33,556 nt of DNA, taken from NCBI GenBank assembly GCA_938040365.1, contig CALHXU010000108.1:1-33556 (forward strand), written 5' to 3'. This document shows, one piece after another, positions 7,922-15,381 of the stretch (within the stretch, counting starts at the first letter, position 1; each line of letters begins with the position of its first letter). The translations under genes were made by a program, and so were the position numbers. Source of the DNA: an uncultured Acidimicrobiales bacterium. Its GTDB lineage: Bacteria > Actinomycetota > Acidimicrobiia > Acidimicrobiales > SHLQ01. Below the pieces are notes generated by a model, which was not told the DNA's origin, made no database searches, and worked only from the letters and a program-made list of their open reading frames with translations.

Positions 7922-8449
7922 ATGCCATTTGTGCCAATGACCGGAACGCTCTGCTACGTGTGGGACAAAGAGGCTGACACGGTGCTGATGATCCGTCGCA
8001 ATGCCCGCCCCGACGACGACCACTTCGGAAAGGTCAACGGACTCGGCGGAAAGCTCGAACCCGACGAAGGCATCGTTGCGAGCGTTCGCCGAGAACTCGA
8101 CGAAGAGGCCGGGATATCACTCGACGAACTGTCGCTTCGAGGAACTATCACGTGGACGAACTTCGGCCCGAAGAGCGAAGACTGGATGGGCTTTATCTTT
8201 CTCGTGACGAAATGGACCGGCACCCCACCCGAGTCGAACGTCGAAGGCAGCCTCGAATGGATTCCTCGGCAGCGCCTGCTCGCGGCCTGCGAGGACGACG
8301 AGGCGACCCGCGCCGAAGCCGACCTTCCGATGTGGGACGGCGACCGCCACTTCGTGCCACTCGTGTTCGACGACGACCCTCGGGCCTTTCACGGCACGAT
8401 GCCCTATGACCGCGACGAGCCAAAGGACTGGATCTACGAACGCCTATGA
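7922..8449 (+). CDS. NUDIX hydrolase (MutT/8-oxo-dGTPase type)
   Basis: NUDIX-family pyrophosphohydrolase of 175 aa. The complete Nudix box runs from Gly43 to Ile65 and fits Gx5Ex7REUxEExGU, with RELDEEAGI as its metal-binding core. The N-terminus MTGTLCYVWD...VLMIRRN and the segment WTNFGPKSEDWMGFIFLVTKW ... EGSLEWIPRQRLL resemble MutT/MTH1-like enzymes that act on oxidised purine nucleotides, and the C-terminal PMWDGDRHFVPLVFDDDPRAFHG is also seen in that group. Substrate preference is inferred. The stop overlaps the next gene by ATGA, so both are likely translated together. Confidence 0.93.
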   Translation: MPFVPMTGTLCYVWDKEADTVLMIRRNARPDDDHFGKVNGLGGKLEPDEGIVASVRRELDEEAGISLDELSLRGTITWTNFGPKSEDWMGFIFLVTKWTGTPPESNVEGSLEWIPRQRLLAACEDDEATRAEADLPMWDGDRHFVPLVFDDDPRAFHGTMPYDRDEPKDWIYERL

Positions 8450-9285
8450 ACGAACCCGAATTCATCGACGGCGCGGTCGGCAAGATCGCGATCCATGACC
8501 TTGGTGGGTCGGGGTCCGAAACATTGCTCATCGCGCACGCAACCGGGTTCCTCGGAAGGGTCTACCGGGCGTTTGCGAAAGAGCTGACTAAGGACGCACA
8601 CGTCATCGCGCTCGATATGCGAGCCCACGGCGACAGCGATACCCCCGAAGACGACAACGACATGCACTGGCATGGTATGGCCGACGACCTTCGTCGCGTC
8701 GTTGCCCACATCGGGGCCGAATCGCTCCACGGCTTTGGTCACTCGATGGGAGGTGCGGCGCTGCTCGAAGTCGAACGGACAACGCCCGGAACGTTCACGT
8801 CGGCGATGGTCTACGAACCGGTTGTACCACCGGGACCCTTCGGTCCCGAACCATCACCGATCCAACGAGCCGCTGCTGGCCGGATGCGCACGTTCCCGAG
8901 CCGAGGCCAGGCCCTCGAACGGTATGGCGCCCGGCCACCCCTCGGCCTCTTCCGAGCCGATGTGTTGTCGGACTATGTGCGCCACGGCTTCGCCGAAGGC
9001 ACCAACGGCGAGATCACCCTCAAATGCGCGCCTGAAAGCGAAGCCCTCACGTTCGCGAACGCAGGGACGATTCCGCTCGCGTCTCTCAAAGACATCGACC
9101 TCGATGTCGTCGTTGCTGTGAGCGGCGAAGATTCGATGCTCGCGAGCTTGGTCGACGAGATCGTCGAGATGCTCCCGAATGGGCGCGCGCAAAGGTTCCC
9201 CACGCTGTCGCACTTTGGTCCGCTGCAAGATCCCGTTGTTGTCGCCAACGCCGTGCGCGAACTTATTACGGCAGCCAGCTCTTAA
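8446..9285 (+). CDS. Alpha/beta hydrolase
   Basis: Alpha/beta-hydrolase fold protein of 279 aa. The nucleophile elbow is GFGHSMGG with Ser100. An oxyanion-region HATGFLG follows strand 3, DMRAHGDSD is the usual segment after strand 4, and a C-terminal LSHFGPLQDP supplies the likely catalytic His; SGEDSML probably holds the acid. It lacks a signal peptide, so it is cytoplasmic. It overlaps the NUDIX gene by 4 bp (ATGA), suggesting an operon, and its end overlaps the convergent LLM oxidoreductase gene by 20 bp. The substrate is unknown. Confidence 0.9.
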   Translation: MNEPEFIDGAVGKIAIHDLGGSGSETLLIAHATGFLGRVYRAFAKELTKDAHVIALDMRAHGDSDTPEDDNDMHWHGMADDLRRVVAHIGAESLHGFGHSMGGAALLEVERTTPGTFTSAMVYEPVVPPGPFGPEPSPIQRAAAGRMRTFPSRGQALERYGARPPLGLFRADVLSDYVRHGFAEGTNGEITLKCAPESEALTFANAGTIPLASLKDIDLDVVVAVSGEDSMLASLVDEIVEMLPNGRAQRFPTLSHFGPLQDPVVVANAVRELITAASS

Positions 9286-10303
9286 TCTGACGAACCACGT
9301 CGAGCGGGTCTTCTCCGACCGGGTTGATAGTCAGCGCGGTGACTCCGGCCTCGTTATAGGCCGCGAGGCGATCCTTGATGAAACCTTCGGTACCGACAAG
9401 GTTGGTGGCGGCCAAGAACTCGTCGGGAACGAGCGCAGCCGCCTCTTCTTTGTTTCCGGCTAGGTACAGATCTTGAATCATCTCGGCGAGCTGCTCGTAG
9501 CCGTAACGGGCGAAGAGCGTGTTGTAGAAGTTCTTGCCCTTGGCTCCCATACCGCCGATGTACAGCGCCGCATTCGGCCGACCAAAGTCGCGCAGCGCCG
9601 CAGCCTCTTCTTCGGTCTTTGTGATCGCGGCGAAACCGCCAGCGATGATGTCCATCGTCCCAAGCGAAGCATCCCGCTTGGCCATACCGGCGTCGAGCGA
9701 TTCGCCCCACGCGGCCTGGGCCTTCTCGGGGTAGTAGAAAATCGGAATCCATCCGTTGGCGATCTCGGCGGTCATCTCGACGTTCTTCTCGCCGATCGCC
9801 GCGATGTAGATTGGGATGTCTTCGCGGTACGGATGGTTGATCAGCTTCAGCGGCTTGCCGAGGCCGGTACCGCCCACGGTCAGCGGCATCTGATAGTTGC
9901 GTCCCTCGTGGACGAGCTTCTCGCGCTTCCACACCTTGCGGCAGACCTCGATCACCTCGCGGGTGCGGCCGAGTGGCCGGTCATAGGGAACACCGTGCCA
10001 ACCCTCGATGACCTGCGGACCTGACGCACCGAGGCCCAGAACGAAGCGACCCTGCGACAGCGAATCGAGCGTCGCTGCAGACATTGCGGTGAGCGTTGGG
10101 GTTCGGCTGTAGATCGGCAGAATTCCCGACACGAGCTCGACGGTACTGGTGCTCGCGGCGAGGAACCCGAGTGTCGACACCGCGTCGAAGCTGTATGCCT
10201 CGGCGACCCACACCTGGTCGACGCCAGCCTTCTCCATCGCTTGCACTTTTTCGACGGCCTTCAATGGATCGTCGCTGTAGGTGATCGTCATCGAGAGTTT
10301 CAT
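9266..10303 (-). CDS. LLM-class (luciferase-like) F420-dependent oxidoreductase
   Basis: TIM-barrel oxidoreductase of the bacterial luciferase-like superfamily, 345 aa. Typical segments are the N-terminal MKLSMTITYSDDPLKAVEKVQAMEKAGVDQVWVAEAY, GFLAASTSTVELVSGILPIYSRTPTLTAMSAATLDSLSQGRFVLGLGASGPQVIEGWHG and RTREVIEVCRKVW. The internal YNTLFARYGY and the C-terminal FIKDRLAAYNEAGVTALTINP fit the actinobacterial F420-dependent group. Cofactor is inferred from family; substrate unknown. No partner gene is clearly linked. Convergent overlap of 20 bp with the alpha/beta hydrolase. Confidence 0.92.
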   Translation of the reverse strand: MKLSMTITYSDDPLKAVEKVQAMEKAGVDQVWVAEAYSFDAVSTLGFLAASTSTVELVSGILPIYSRTPTLTAMSAATLDSLSQGRFVLGLGASGPQVIEGWHGVPYDRPLGRTREVIEVCRKVWKREKLVHEGRNYQMPLTVGGTGLGKPLKLINHPYREDIPIYIAAIGEKNVEMTAEIANGWIPIFYYPEKAQAAWGESLDAGMAKRDASLGTMDIIAGGFAAITKTEEEAAALRDFGRPNAALYIGGMGAKGKNFYNTLFARYGYEQLAEMIQDLYLAGNKEEAAALVPDEFLAATNLVGTEGFIKDRLAAYNEAGVTALTINPVGEDPLDVVRQIKSWLP

Positions 10304-10368
10304 GGGACGAACTTACCCAGTGGTAGCCGCAAATGTCGGATTGGCATCGGTTGCTGTCGCCTCTGCAC

Positions 10369-11046
10369 CTACTGCGCGTCGACGTTGTTGGCTTTGTCGA
10401 GCTGCCAGAGCTCCTTTTGGGTTTGGTACGCAAGCAACACAAGCGCTGCGATGTTCAGCGCAATCACCAACGGCAGGCCCCACCAGAAAACCTCACGACC
10501 GGCGAAGAAGACGAACGTGTTGAGCGCAATCCAACCGATGCGAATCTCGGTTGGACCAATGCCGTAGTGCGCTATCTGAAACTGGTTCGTCGCCGCAAAC
10601 GAGAGAAACGAAACCGCCATGCTCGCACACGTCACGAGCATGAGAACGAGGAACAGGAACGCGGTGCCAGCGGGTGCGAGAAAGTAGTACCCAATCACGA
10701 TGCTTCCCGCGAAGATGAGATCGAGCAGGTGGTCCATGAAGAAGCCCCACTTGATCAACCCCGCCTTGCGGTACTTGCCGAGCGATCCGTCCAGGCTGTC
10801 GGTCAGCCACTGCAAAAACACGAGCACGCTCATCCCCCAAATCCACCAACGATTCTCGAGTGAGAGATAGGCAAACAGAACCGTCAACACCGACCACAAC
10901 AAGGTGAGCATGGTGAGGTGCCAACCGTCGATCGGCTCGGGGATGCGCGGCACCCACTTGTCGATGAAGCGACGTTCGATTGGCCCAAGGACCGACTCGC
11001 CTTTCTTCTTGTCGCCGGCAAACGTGGCTTTGTCACCCGCACTCAT
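10369..11046 (-). CDS. CDP-alcohol phosphatidyltransferase family membrane protein
   Basis: Polytopic membrane protein of 225 aa with about six hydrophobic segments. The family motif DxxDGxxARx(8-9)GxxxDxxxD is present as D83-SL-D86-G87-SLGK then G101-FFM-D105-HLL-D109, so all four metal-binding Asp are kept but the usual Ala-Arg pair is Gly90-Lys91. Members join a CDP-activated lipid to an alcohol such as inositol phosphate, glycerol phosphate or serine; which one cannot be told here. It lies 9 bp downstream of the racemase gene on the same strand, so the two are probably cotranscribed. Confidence 0.88.
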   Translation of the reverse strand: MSAGDKATFAGDKKKGESVLGPIERRFIDKWVPRIPEPIDGWHLTMLTLLWSVLTVLFAYLSLENRWWIWGMSVLVFLQWLTDSLDGSLGKYRKAGLIKWGFFMDHLLDLIFAGSIVIGYYFLAPAGTAFLFLVLMLVTCASMAVSFLSFAATNQFQIAHYGIGPTEIRIGWIALNTFVFFAGREVFWWGLPLVIALNIAALVLLAYQTQKELWQLDKANNVDAQ

Positions 11047-11055
11047 CGATACGCC

Positions 11056-11751
11056 TCAGGCTCCGGCGAGCGCGGCGTCGACGATCTGTCGACAGTGCAG
11101 CTCGGTCGATGCGAAGTACGGGATGAACACGTCGTCTTCGCTCACGAGAAGCTCGACCTCGGCACAACCGGCAATCACACCCTCGGCACCTCCCGAACCC
11201 AACCGATCGATGACGTCGAGGAAGTCTTCGTGAGACGAACGACTGAGCACACCTTGGACGAGTTCGTCGTAGATCACTTTGTGAACCATCTTTTGTTCCT
11301 CCTCGGGTGGCACCACCACCGCAACGCCAGCGTCGGCAAGTCGATCGCGGTAGAAACCCTCCTCCATGGTGAAGCGCGTTCCGAGCAGACCAACCGAACT
11401 AAGGCCCGCCTCCTTCACTCCGACAGCGATGGCATCGCACACATGAACCAACGGAATGCTGAGCGCCTCCTCGATCGCAGGTGCAACTCGGTGCATCGTG
11501 TCGCTGCAGATGGCGAGCACCCCAGCGCCCGCGTGTTCAAGTTTCTTCGCATCTGCCACGAGGAGTTCGGCGCACTGTTCCCACTCGCCAGCCGACTGCA
11601 ACGCTTCAATGTCGGCGAAGTTGTAACTGCGGATAAACAGGTCGGCCGAAGCAGCCCCACCGACTCGTTCCCGCACTTCGGTGTTGATCAGTTCCTCGTA
11701 CAGAACCGAAGATTCCCAACTCATCCCACCCAATAGGCCAATCGTCTTCAT
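11056..11751 (-). CDS. Aspartate/glutamate racemase family protein
   Basis: PLP-independent amino-acid racemase, 231 aa. It starts with KTIGLLGGMSWESSVLYEELIN, characteristic of the aspartate racemase/YgeA group. Both catalytic cysteines are present: Cys82 in LAICSDTMHRV and Cys196 in VIAGCAEVELL. This arrangement supports racemisation of aspartate, glutamate or related amino acids; preference unknown. The next gene on the strand is a CDP-alcohol phosphatidyltransferase 9 bp away. On the other side an FHA gene begins divergently after 33 bp, so the promoters of the two must overlap or be very compact. Confidence 0.9.
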   Translation of the reverse strand: MKTIGLLGGMSWESSVLYEELINTEVRERVGGAASADLFIRSYNFADIEALQSAGEWEQCAELLVADAKKLEHAGAGVLAICSDTMHRVAPAIEEALSIPLVHVCDAIAVGVKEAGLSSVGLLGTRFTMEEGFYRDRLADAGVAVVVPPEEEQKMVHKVIYDELVQGVLSRSSHEDFLDVIDRLGSGGAEGVIAGCAEVELLVSEDDVFIPYFASTELHCRQIVDAALAGA

Positions 11752-11784
11752 CTCAAGAGTTTGGCTGTGCGATACTCCGAAGTA

Positions 11785-12594
11785 ATGGATGTTCTAGTTG
11801 AGATGACGCCGGGCTCGGGATGGCTCGCTCGAGAAGACGACCGAATCGTGTTCATTCCCACCGCTGAAACCGTCGATACCGCACACGATGTGATCGAACC
11901 GTTGCTCATTCCACGCAACGTAAATGACAGCTTTGCAACGATCCTCGGATGGATCGCCGCAGACTTTCCACTGCCCCCAATGATTCTGATCAGTCTCGAA
12001 TCTTCAGTCCGCGTCTTCAACCACGGCATCGATACCGCCACGTGGGCTGCGCCTCGGTCTGCAGCAGAGCAACTCGCCCCCGCTTCGAGCAACGAAATTG
12101 TCGAACTCGGCGAAATTTCTAGCCTCGTGATCAACGACGACGCTGAGCAGGCATCGGGAATGCTTGTCGAGGGCGTCATCCGAGCGGGTGGGCTTCGGCT
12201 GCACTTCCACAGAGGTTGGGGCGCCGACGGGCCTCGCGAAACGAACAAAGATCTCCCGAGTAGCCTGCTCGAAATTGAACTCGGCAGCCGTCGTCTCGGT
12301 ATTGGCAACGGCTTGGTGCTCGGGCGTTGGCCCTACTCACACCCCGAGTTTGACGATGCCCTCGAACCGCTCATTCTTAACGATCCAGCGGTTTCCCGCC
12401 TTCATGCAACAATCGCTCCGACCGACGCCGGAATCGTCCTGAGCGATTTTGGTTCGCACAACGGCACGTGGATCATTCGGGCGACTGGCGAGTCGGTGCA
12501 GGTCAACGCCGGAAACACCCACGTCCTCCAATCAGATGACCAAATCCGGGTTGGCGACACCATCTTGCGCATCTGCGACGTCACCGACACCTAG
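11785..12594 (+). CDS. FHA-domain protein
   Basis: Cytoplasmic protein of 269 aa with a C-terminal forkhead-associated domain (about residues 180-265), which binds phosphothreonine peptides. The key residues are seen: GLVLGRWPYS (GR), SRLHATI (S-R-x-H) and SDFGSHNGTWI (N-G-T). The N-terminal region of about 170 residues is of unknown type; its end, LISLESSVRVFNHG ... GVIRAGGLRLHFH, resembles the corresponding region of the next gene, so the two may be paralogues. ATG 11785 is preferred over the in-frame TTG 11761. Partner kinases are not in the window. Confidence 0.87.
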   Translation: MDVLVEMTPGSGWLAREDDRIVFIPTAETVDTAHDVIEPLLIPRNVNDSFATILGWIAADFPLPPMILISLESSVRVFNHGIDTATWAAPRSAAEQLAPASSNEIVELGEISSLVINDDAEQASGMLVEGVIRAGGLRLHFHRGWGADGPRETNKDLPSSLLEIELGSRRLGIGNGLVLGRWPYSHPEFDDALEPLILNDPAVSRLHATIAPTDAGIVLSDFGSHNGTWIIRATGESVQVNAGNTHVLQSDDQIRVGDTILRICDVTDT

Positions 12595-12690
12595 CCCCCG
12601 AAACTGACAAACACCGAACATTCAAAAGCGCTTTGGTCAACTCCGTTTTCGCCGATAAGAGAAGGTGAAAGGTGAGGGCGAGGAGTTTTG

Positions 12691-13968
12691 ATGGGTTCGC
12701 AAGGCGTACAGCGCGAGATACAAATCACGGCAGGAAACGGCCTTGTCGCGCACCTCGACGGGTTTCTCGCTTACGCAAACGGTGAGAGCGAGCAGCTCAA
12801 CGAGTTGCGAACGAAGCTCGATGCACTCGCCGACGTCTCCTGGCACGAAGCAGTTCGCATGATCACGACAACGATCACCTCTGGCGGGTTTGAGGACCAT
12901 CCACACCTCACCTGCGTAGCGATCGAGGAGAACAAAGTTTCTGCGTTTGTCTTTGGTTCGATCGAGCTGAACTTGGTCGTCGATGGCGAAACCCAAGTGC
13001 TGGACGGGCGAGATTCGAGCACCTGGATCGATGTCGTAATCCGAGGCTCGATCGATCAAATTCGAGTCGGCGCTGCGGCCAGGGCCCCGATCGTCGGGGT
13101 GCTTCGGGACGGGATCGTCCCCGCTGGAGGTTTCGTCTTTCAGAACTCGCTTCCAAACCCGCCGGCACAAGACCACACCGCGGAAGCTCCGGCACTAGCA
13201 GTGGTGCCCGAGCCATCGTCGCCCCAAGACGCCTCCACTCCCGGGAGCCCTGCACCCAACGACAACGCCACGACCGCTCCGGGCATGTTCGCATTCATCT
13301 CCCAAGTCTCTGACGACGAGGCCGAATCATCCGACCACGACGACGCCGAACGCAAACCCAAAATGGCGACTCCGGTCGTCGAAGCAGAAGCCTCGAACGA
13401 GCCGCAAATTCCGACCGAACCCACACCCTTCGACCTCCTCGAACAGCGAGAAGCAAAGCGCAGGTCGGTCACCGTGGCAGCCGCAAAGCCACGCCCAAAG
13501 CTTCGAGGAGTGCACTGCTCGTCTGGACACTTCACGTCGACCGAGGACGACAGATGTCGAACGTGTGGCATCGAAGTCGCTCCGGGAACCCAGACCCTGG
13601 CCGGCCCACGACCAGTGCTTGGACACCTGAACTTCGACGATGGTGCAACGCTCGCCATCGACCGGCCCGCAGTTATCGGCGCAAACCCGCCCAACGGCTA
13701 CAGCGTCGATGAAGAACCAACGACGAGCGTTCGCCTCGACGATGGCCACGGCGGCATCTCAGATGTACACCTCGAAGTCCGGCCTGCGGGTTGGCGAGTC
13801 GAAATCATCGACACGGGTTCGAAGAACGGCACCTACACAGTGATGGACGGCGCACGACAGACCCGCACCCGTCTGCGAGTTGGCCAACCCGTGCGGGTCC
13901 AAGACGGTATGACCGTCGAAGTAGGCACCCGGGCATTCACCTTCTCGGTCACGCCTAAGCAGGCTTAG
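12691..13968 (+). CDS. FHA-domain protein with Cys/His zinc-ribbon-like insert
   Basis: Protein of 425 aa with three parts: an N-terminal region of about 150 residues resembling that of the preceding FHA protein (VSAFVFGSIEL ... LDGRDSSTWIDV ... GIVPAGGFVFQ); a Pro/Ala/Asp-rich disordered linker; a short Cys/His cluster CSSGHFTSTEDDRCRTCG that could bind zinc; and a C-terminal FHA-like domain. The FHA is partly degenerate: the first motif is IGANPP rather than GR, and the phosphopeptide S-R-x-H motif is S-D-V-H, although DTGSKNGTY is intact. Phosphothreonine binding is therefore doubtful. ATG 12691 has GAGGAG upstream. It follows the first FHA gene by 96 bp on the same strand. Confidence 0.85.
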   Translation: MGSQGVQREIQITAGNGLVAHLDGFLAYANGESEQLNELRTKLDALADVSWHEAVRMITTTITSGGFEDHPHLTCVAIEENKVSAFVFGSIELNLVVDGETQVLDGRDSSTWIDVVIRGSIDQIRVGAAARAPIVGVLRDGIVPAGGFVFQNSLPNPPAQDHTAEAPALAVVPEPSSPQDASTPGSPAPNDNATTAPGMFAFISQVSDDEAESSDHDDAERKPKMATPVVEAEASNEPQIPTEPTPFDLLEQREAKRRSVTVAAAKPRPKLRGVHCSSGHFTSTEDDRCRTCGIEVAPGTQTLAGPRPVLGHLNFDDGATLAIDRPAVIGANPPNGYSVDEEPTTSVRLDDGHGGISDVHLEVRPAGWRVEIIDTGSKNGTYTVMDGARQTRTRLRVGQPVRVQDGMTVEVGTRAFTFSVTPKQA

Positions 13969-14021
13969 AAGGAGCCGAGTCAATAGGCGCTTTGCGCTCG
14001 ATTCTATCGACTCGCTCCTTC
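13968..14021. terminator. Long imperfect hairpin after the FHA gene, probable bidirectional terminator
   Basis: Arms GAAGGAGCCGAGTCAATAG (13968-13986) and CTATCGACTCGCTCCTTC (14004-14021) pair almost perfectly (one bulge, one mismatch) around a 17-nt loop. It begins at the stop codon of the FHA gene and sits before the convergent MscS gene end at 14112. No U-tract follows, so a Rho-independent role is plausible but not certain. Confidence 0.65.
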
Positions 14022-14041
14022 ACCATTTCTCCCACTCTGGA

Positions 14042-14108
14042 CGCCTCCGGCGACGGGCCGCTCGGGCCCTGGGAGCCGAGTCATTTCGCTCTCTTCGGGC
14101 CCTGGGAT
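14042..14108. repeat. REP-like GC-rich repeat, copy A
   Basis: A 29-nt stretch at 14042-14070 with core GGCGACGGGCCGCTCGGG is identical to 20084-20112. It holds the small inverted repeat GGGCC-GCTCG-GGCCC. A second short repeat, GGGCCCTGGGA, occurs at both ends of 14065-14108. Both copies of the 29-mer lie between convergent genes, typical of REP elements. Confidence 0.8.
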
Positions 14109-14111
14109 GCG

Positions 14112-15230
14112 CTAGTCCTGCTGTTGGGCTTCGGTCAGGTTCGCGATCCGACCTTCAAGCAGTTCGAGGCGACGCTCAGCCCGCTCGACCGCAACCTGTG
14201 CTTTGGCCGCAATATCGGCGTCTTCGTTGTGGATCTCGAGTCGCAACAGGTCGAGGTTCTCGGTCGCCTCGACGAGCTTCGCTTTGGTCTCTTCGAGCTG
14301 CTGGGCTGTCTCGGCCTTATCGAACACACGGTCCTCGGCCGTTCGGCGAAACCGCTTTCTGGTTCCCTCGTCGGTCTCTGGCAACAGCGGATCATCGGAT
14401 GCTTCGCGTCTCGCGATATAGGTAGGCGACATGATCTCGATCTCGGCGGCGTGCAGTTTGTCGAGAATCTCGGAACGAAGCTGCGAGCGGGCCTTGAGTA
14501 ACGACTTTGGGTCGGGCAAAAAGCCAGCGATCCGGTAGTTCACCGAGTAATCGCCAAGGTCGATCACCTGCACGAACGGATCCTCGAGGCCAGCCGCTTC
14601 GGCCGCTTCGACAAACAACCCTTCGAGGGTGTGTCGGGACACGTCATAGCCAAGCGATGCCGTTGCGGACACGATCGTGCCCGACGCCCGAACCACCCGC
14701 ACCGGCTGGTTCACCATCAACGAATTCGGCAACGTGATGAGATCGCGGTCAGCGGTTTGAATCTCGGTATGGAACAAGCCGCGCTCGGTCACTCGCCCCA
14801 TATGGTCAGCGACTTCAATAAAGTCGCCGAGCTTAAAGCTGCTCACGCTACGAACCATCAACCCTGCCATCGCGTTGGCAATGATCGACTGCGACGAGAT
14901 GGCGAGCGCGCCGGTGACGACGAGGCCGACGACCGAGAACGCGAGGTCTGAATTTGAATCATCGGGCAGTACAAAGACGACGACGAGCAGGCCAACGAGT
15001 ACGAGGCCGACCGTGAGGAGCTGCGATCGGAACCGAGCCTCGGCATCGTCAGAACTCGACCGTCGACGAACGATTGCTCGTGTGGCGATGATCGCAAGCA
15101 CGGTAATGATGACGACCGAGATTGCCGGAACCCAGTCGCCGATTCGGGAGCCATCGGCTGGAATATCCAAGACATCGTCTTGCGCTAAAACCAAGACAGC
15201 GTCTTGCGCGAAAAATGCGTGAGGGCCCAC
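14112..15230 (-). CDS. MscS-family mechanosensitive ion channel
   Basis: Small-conductance mechanosensitive channel homologue. Three membrane segments are visible: WVPAISVVIITVLAIIATRA, LLTVGLVLVGLLVVVFVL and LAFSVVGLVVTGALAISSQ, the last leading into IIANAMAGLMVR, the pore-lining region. The beta domain follows (FKLGDFIEVADHMGRVTERGLFHTEI, TLPNSLMVNQPV). The C-terminus of about 70 residues is a predicted coiled coil (AETAQQLEETKAKLVEATENLDLL ... ERRLELLEGRIANL), longer than in E. coli MscS. The start is uncertain: GTG 15230 is used; an ATG at 15323 adds a Cys/Trp-rich stretch that looks non-coding, and later TTG codons are possible. Role: release of solutes on osmotic downshock. Confidence 0.88.
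   Translation of the reverse strand: MGPHAFFAQDAVLVLAQDDVLDIPADGSRIGDWVPAISVVIITVLAIIATRAIVRRRSSSDDAEARFRSQLLTVGLVLVGLLVVVFVLPDDSNSDLAFSVVGLVVTGALAISSQSIIANAMAGLMVRSVSSFKLGDFIEVADHMGRVTERGLFHTEIQTADRDLITLPNSLMVNQPVRVVRASGTIVSATASLGYDVSRHTLEGLFVEAAEAAGLEDPFVQVIDLGDYSVNYRIAGFLPDPKSLLKARSQLRSEILDKLHAAEIEIMSPTYIARREASDDPLLPETDEGTRKRFRRTAEDRVFDKAETAQQLEETKAKLVEATENLDLLRLEIHNEDADIAAKAQVAVERAERRLELLEGRIANLTEAQQQD
15168..15206. promoter_or_regulatory. Pair of identical palindromes, possible operator or coding duplication
   Basis: CAAGAC-ATC-GTCTTG at 15168-15182 and CAAGAC-AGC-GTCTTG at 15192-15206, each with perfect 6-bp arms and both followed by CGC, centres 24 bp apart. They lie near the 5' end of the MscS gene, whose start is uncertain. 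If the protein starts early they encode the duplicated peptide AQDAVLVLAQDDVL; if it starts later they would be a tandem operator. Confidence 0.5.
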
Positions 15231-15381
15231 GGCCTCTGTTTCTAGTGGAAAGAAACTCGAACATCCAAGGTGGTTCCAACAACCAGCGCACCGGTGGGCC
15301 ATTTGGACTAGGTCTGAAACCAATCTTGCGATCGCAGCGAATTTGACTCCAGTACGGGCATCATTTGCCGACTAGTACAGG

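Noticed and set aside
15231-15323. N-terminal extension of the MscS protein from ATG 15323
   Set aside because: The stretch is Cys/Trp/His-rich and unlike channel N-termini; GTG 15230 or a later start is more likely.
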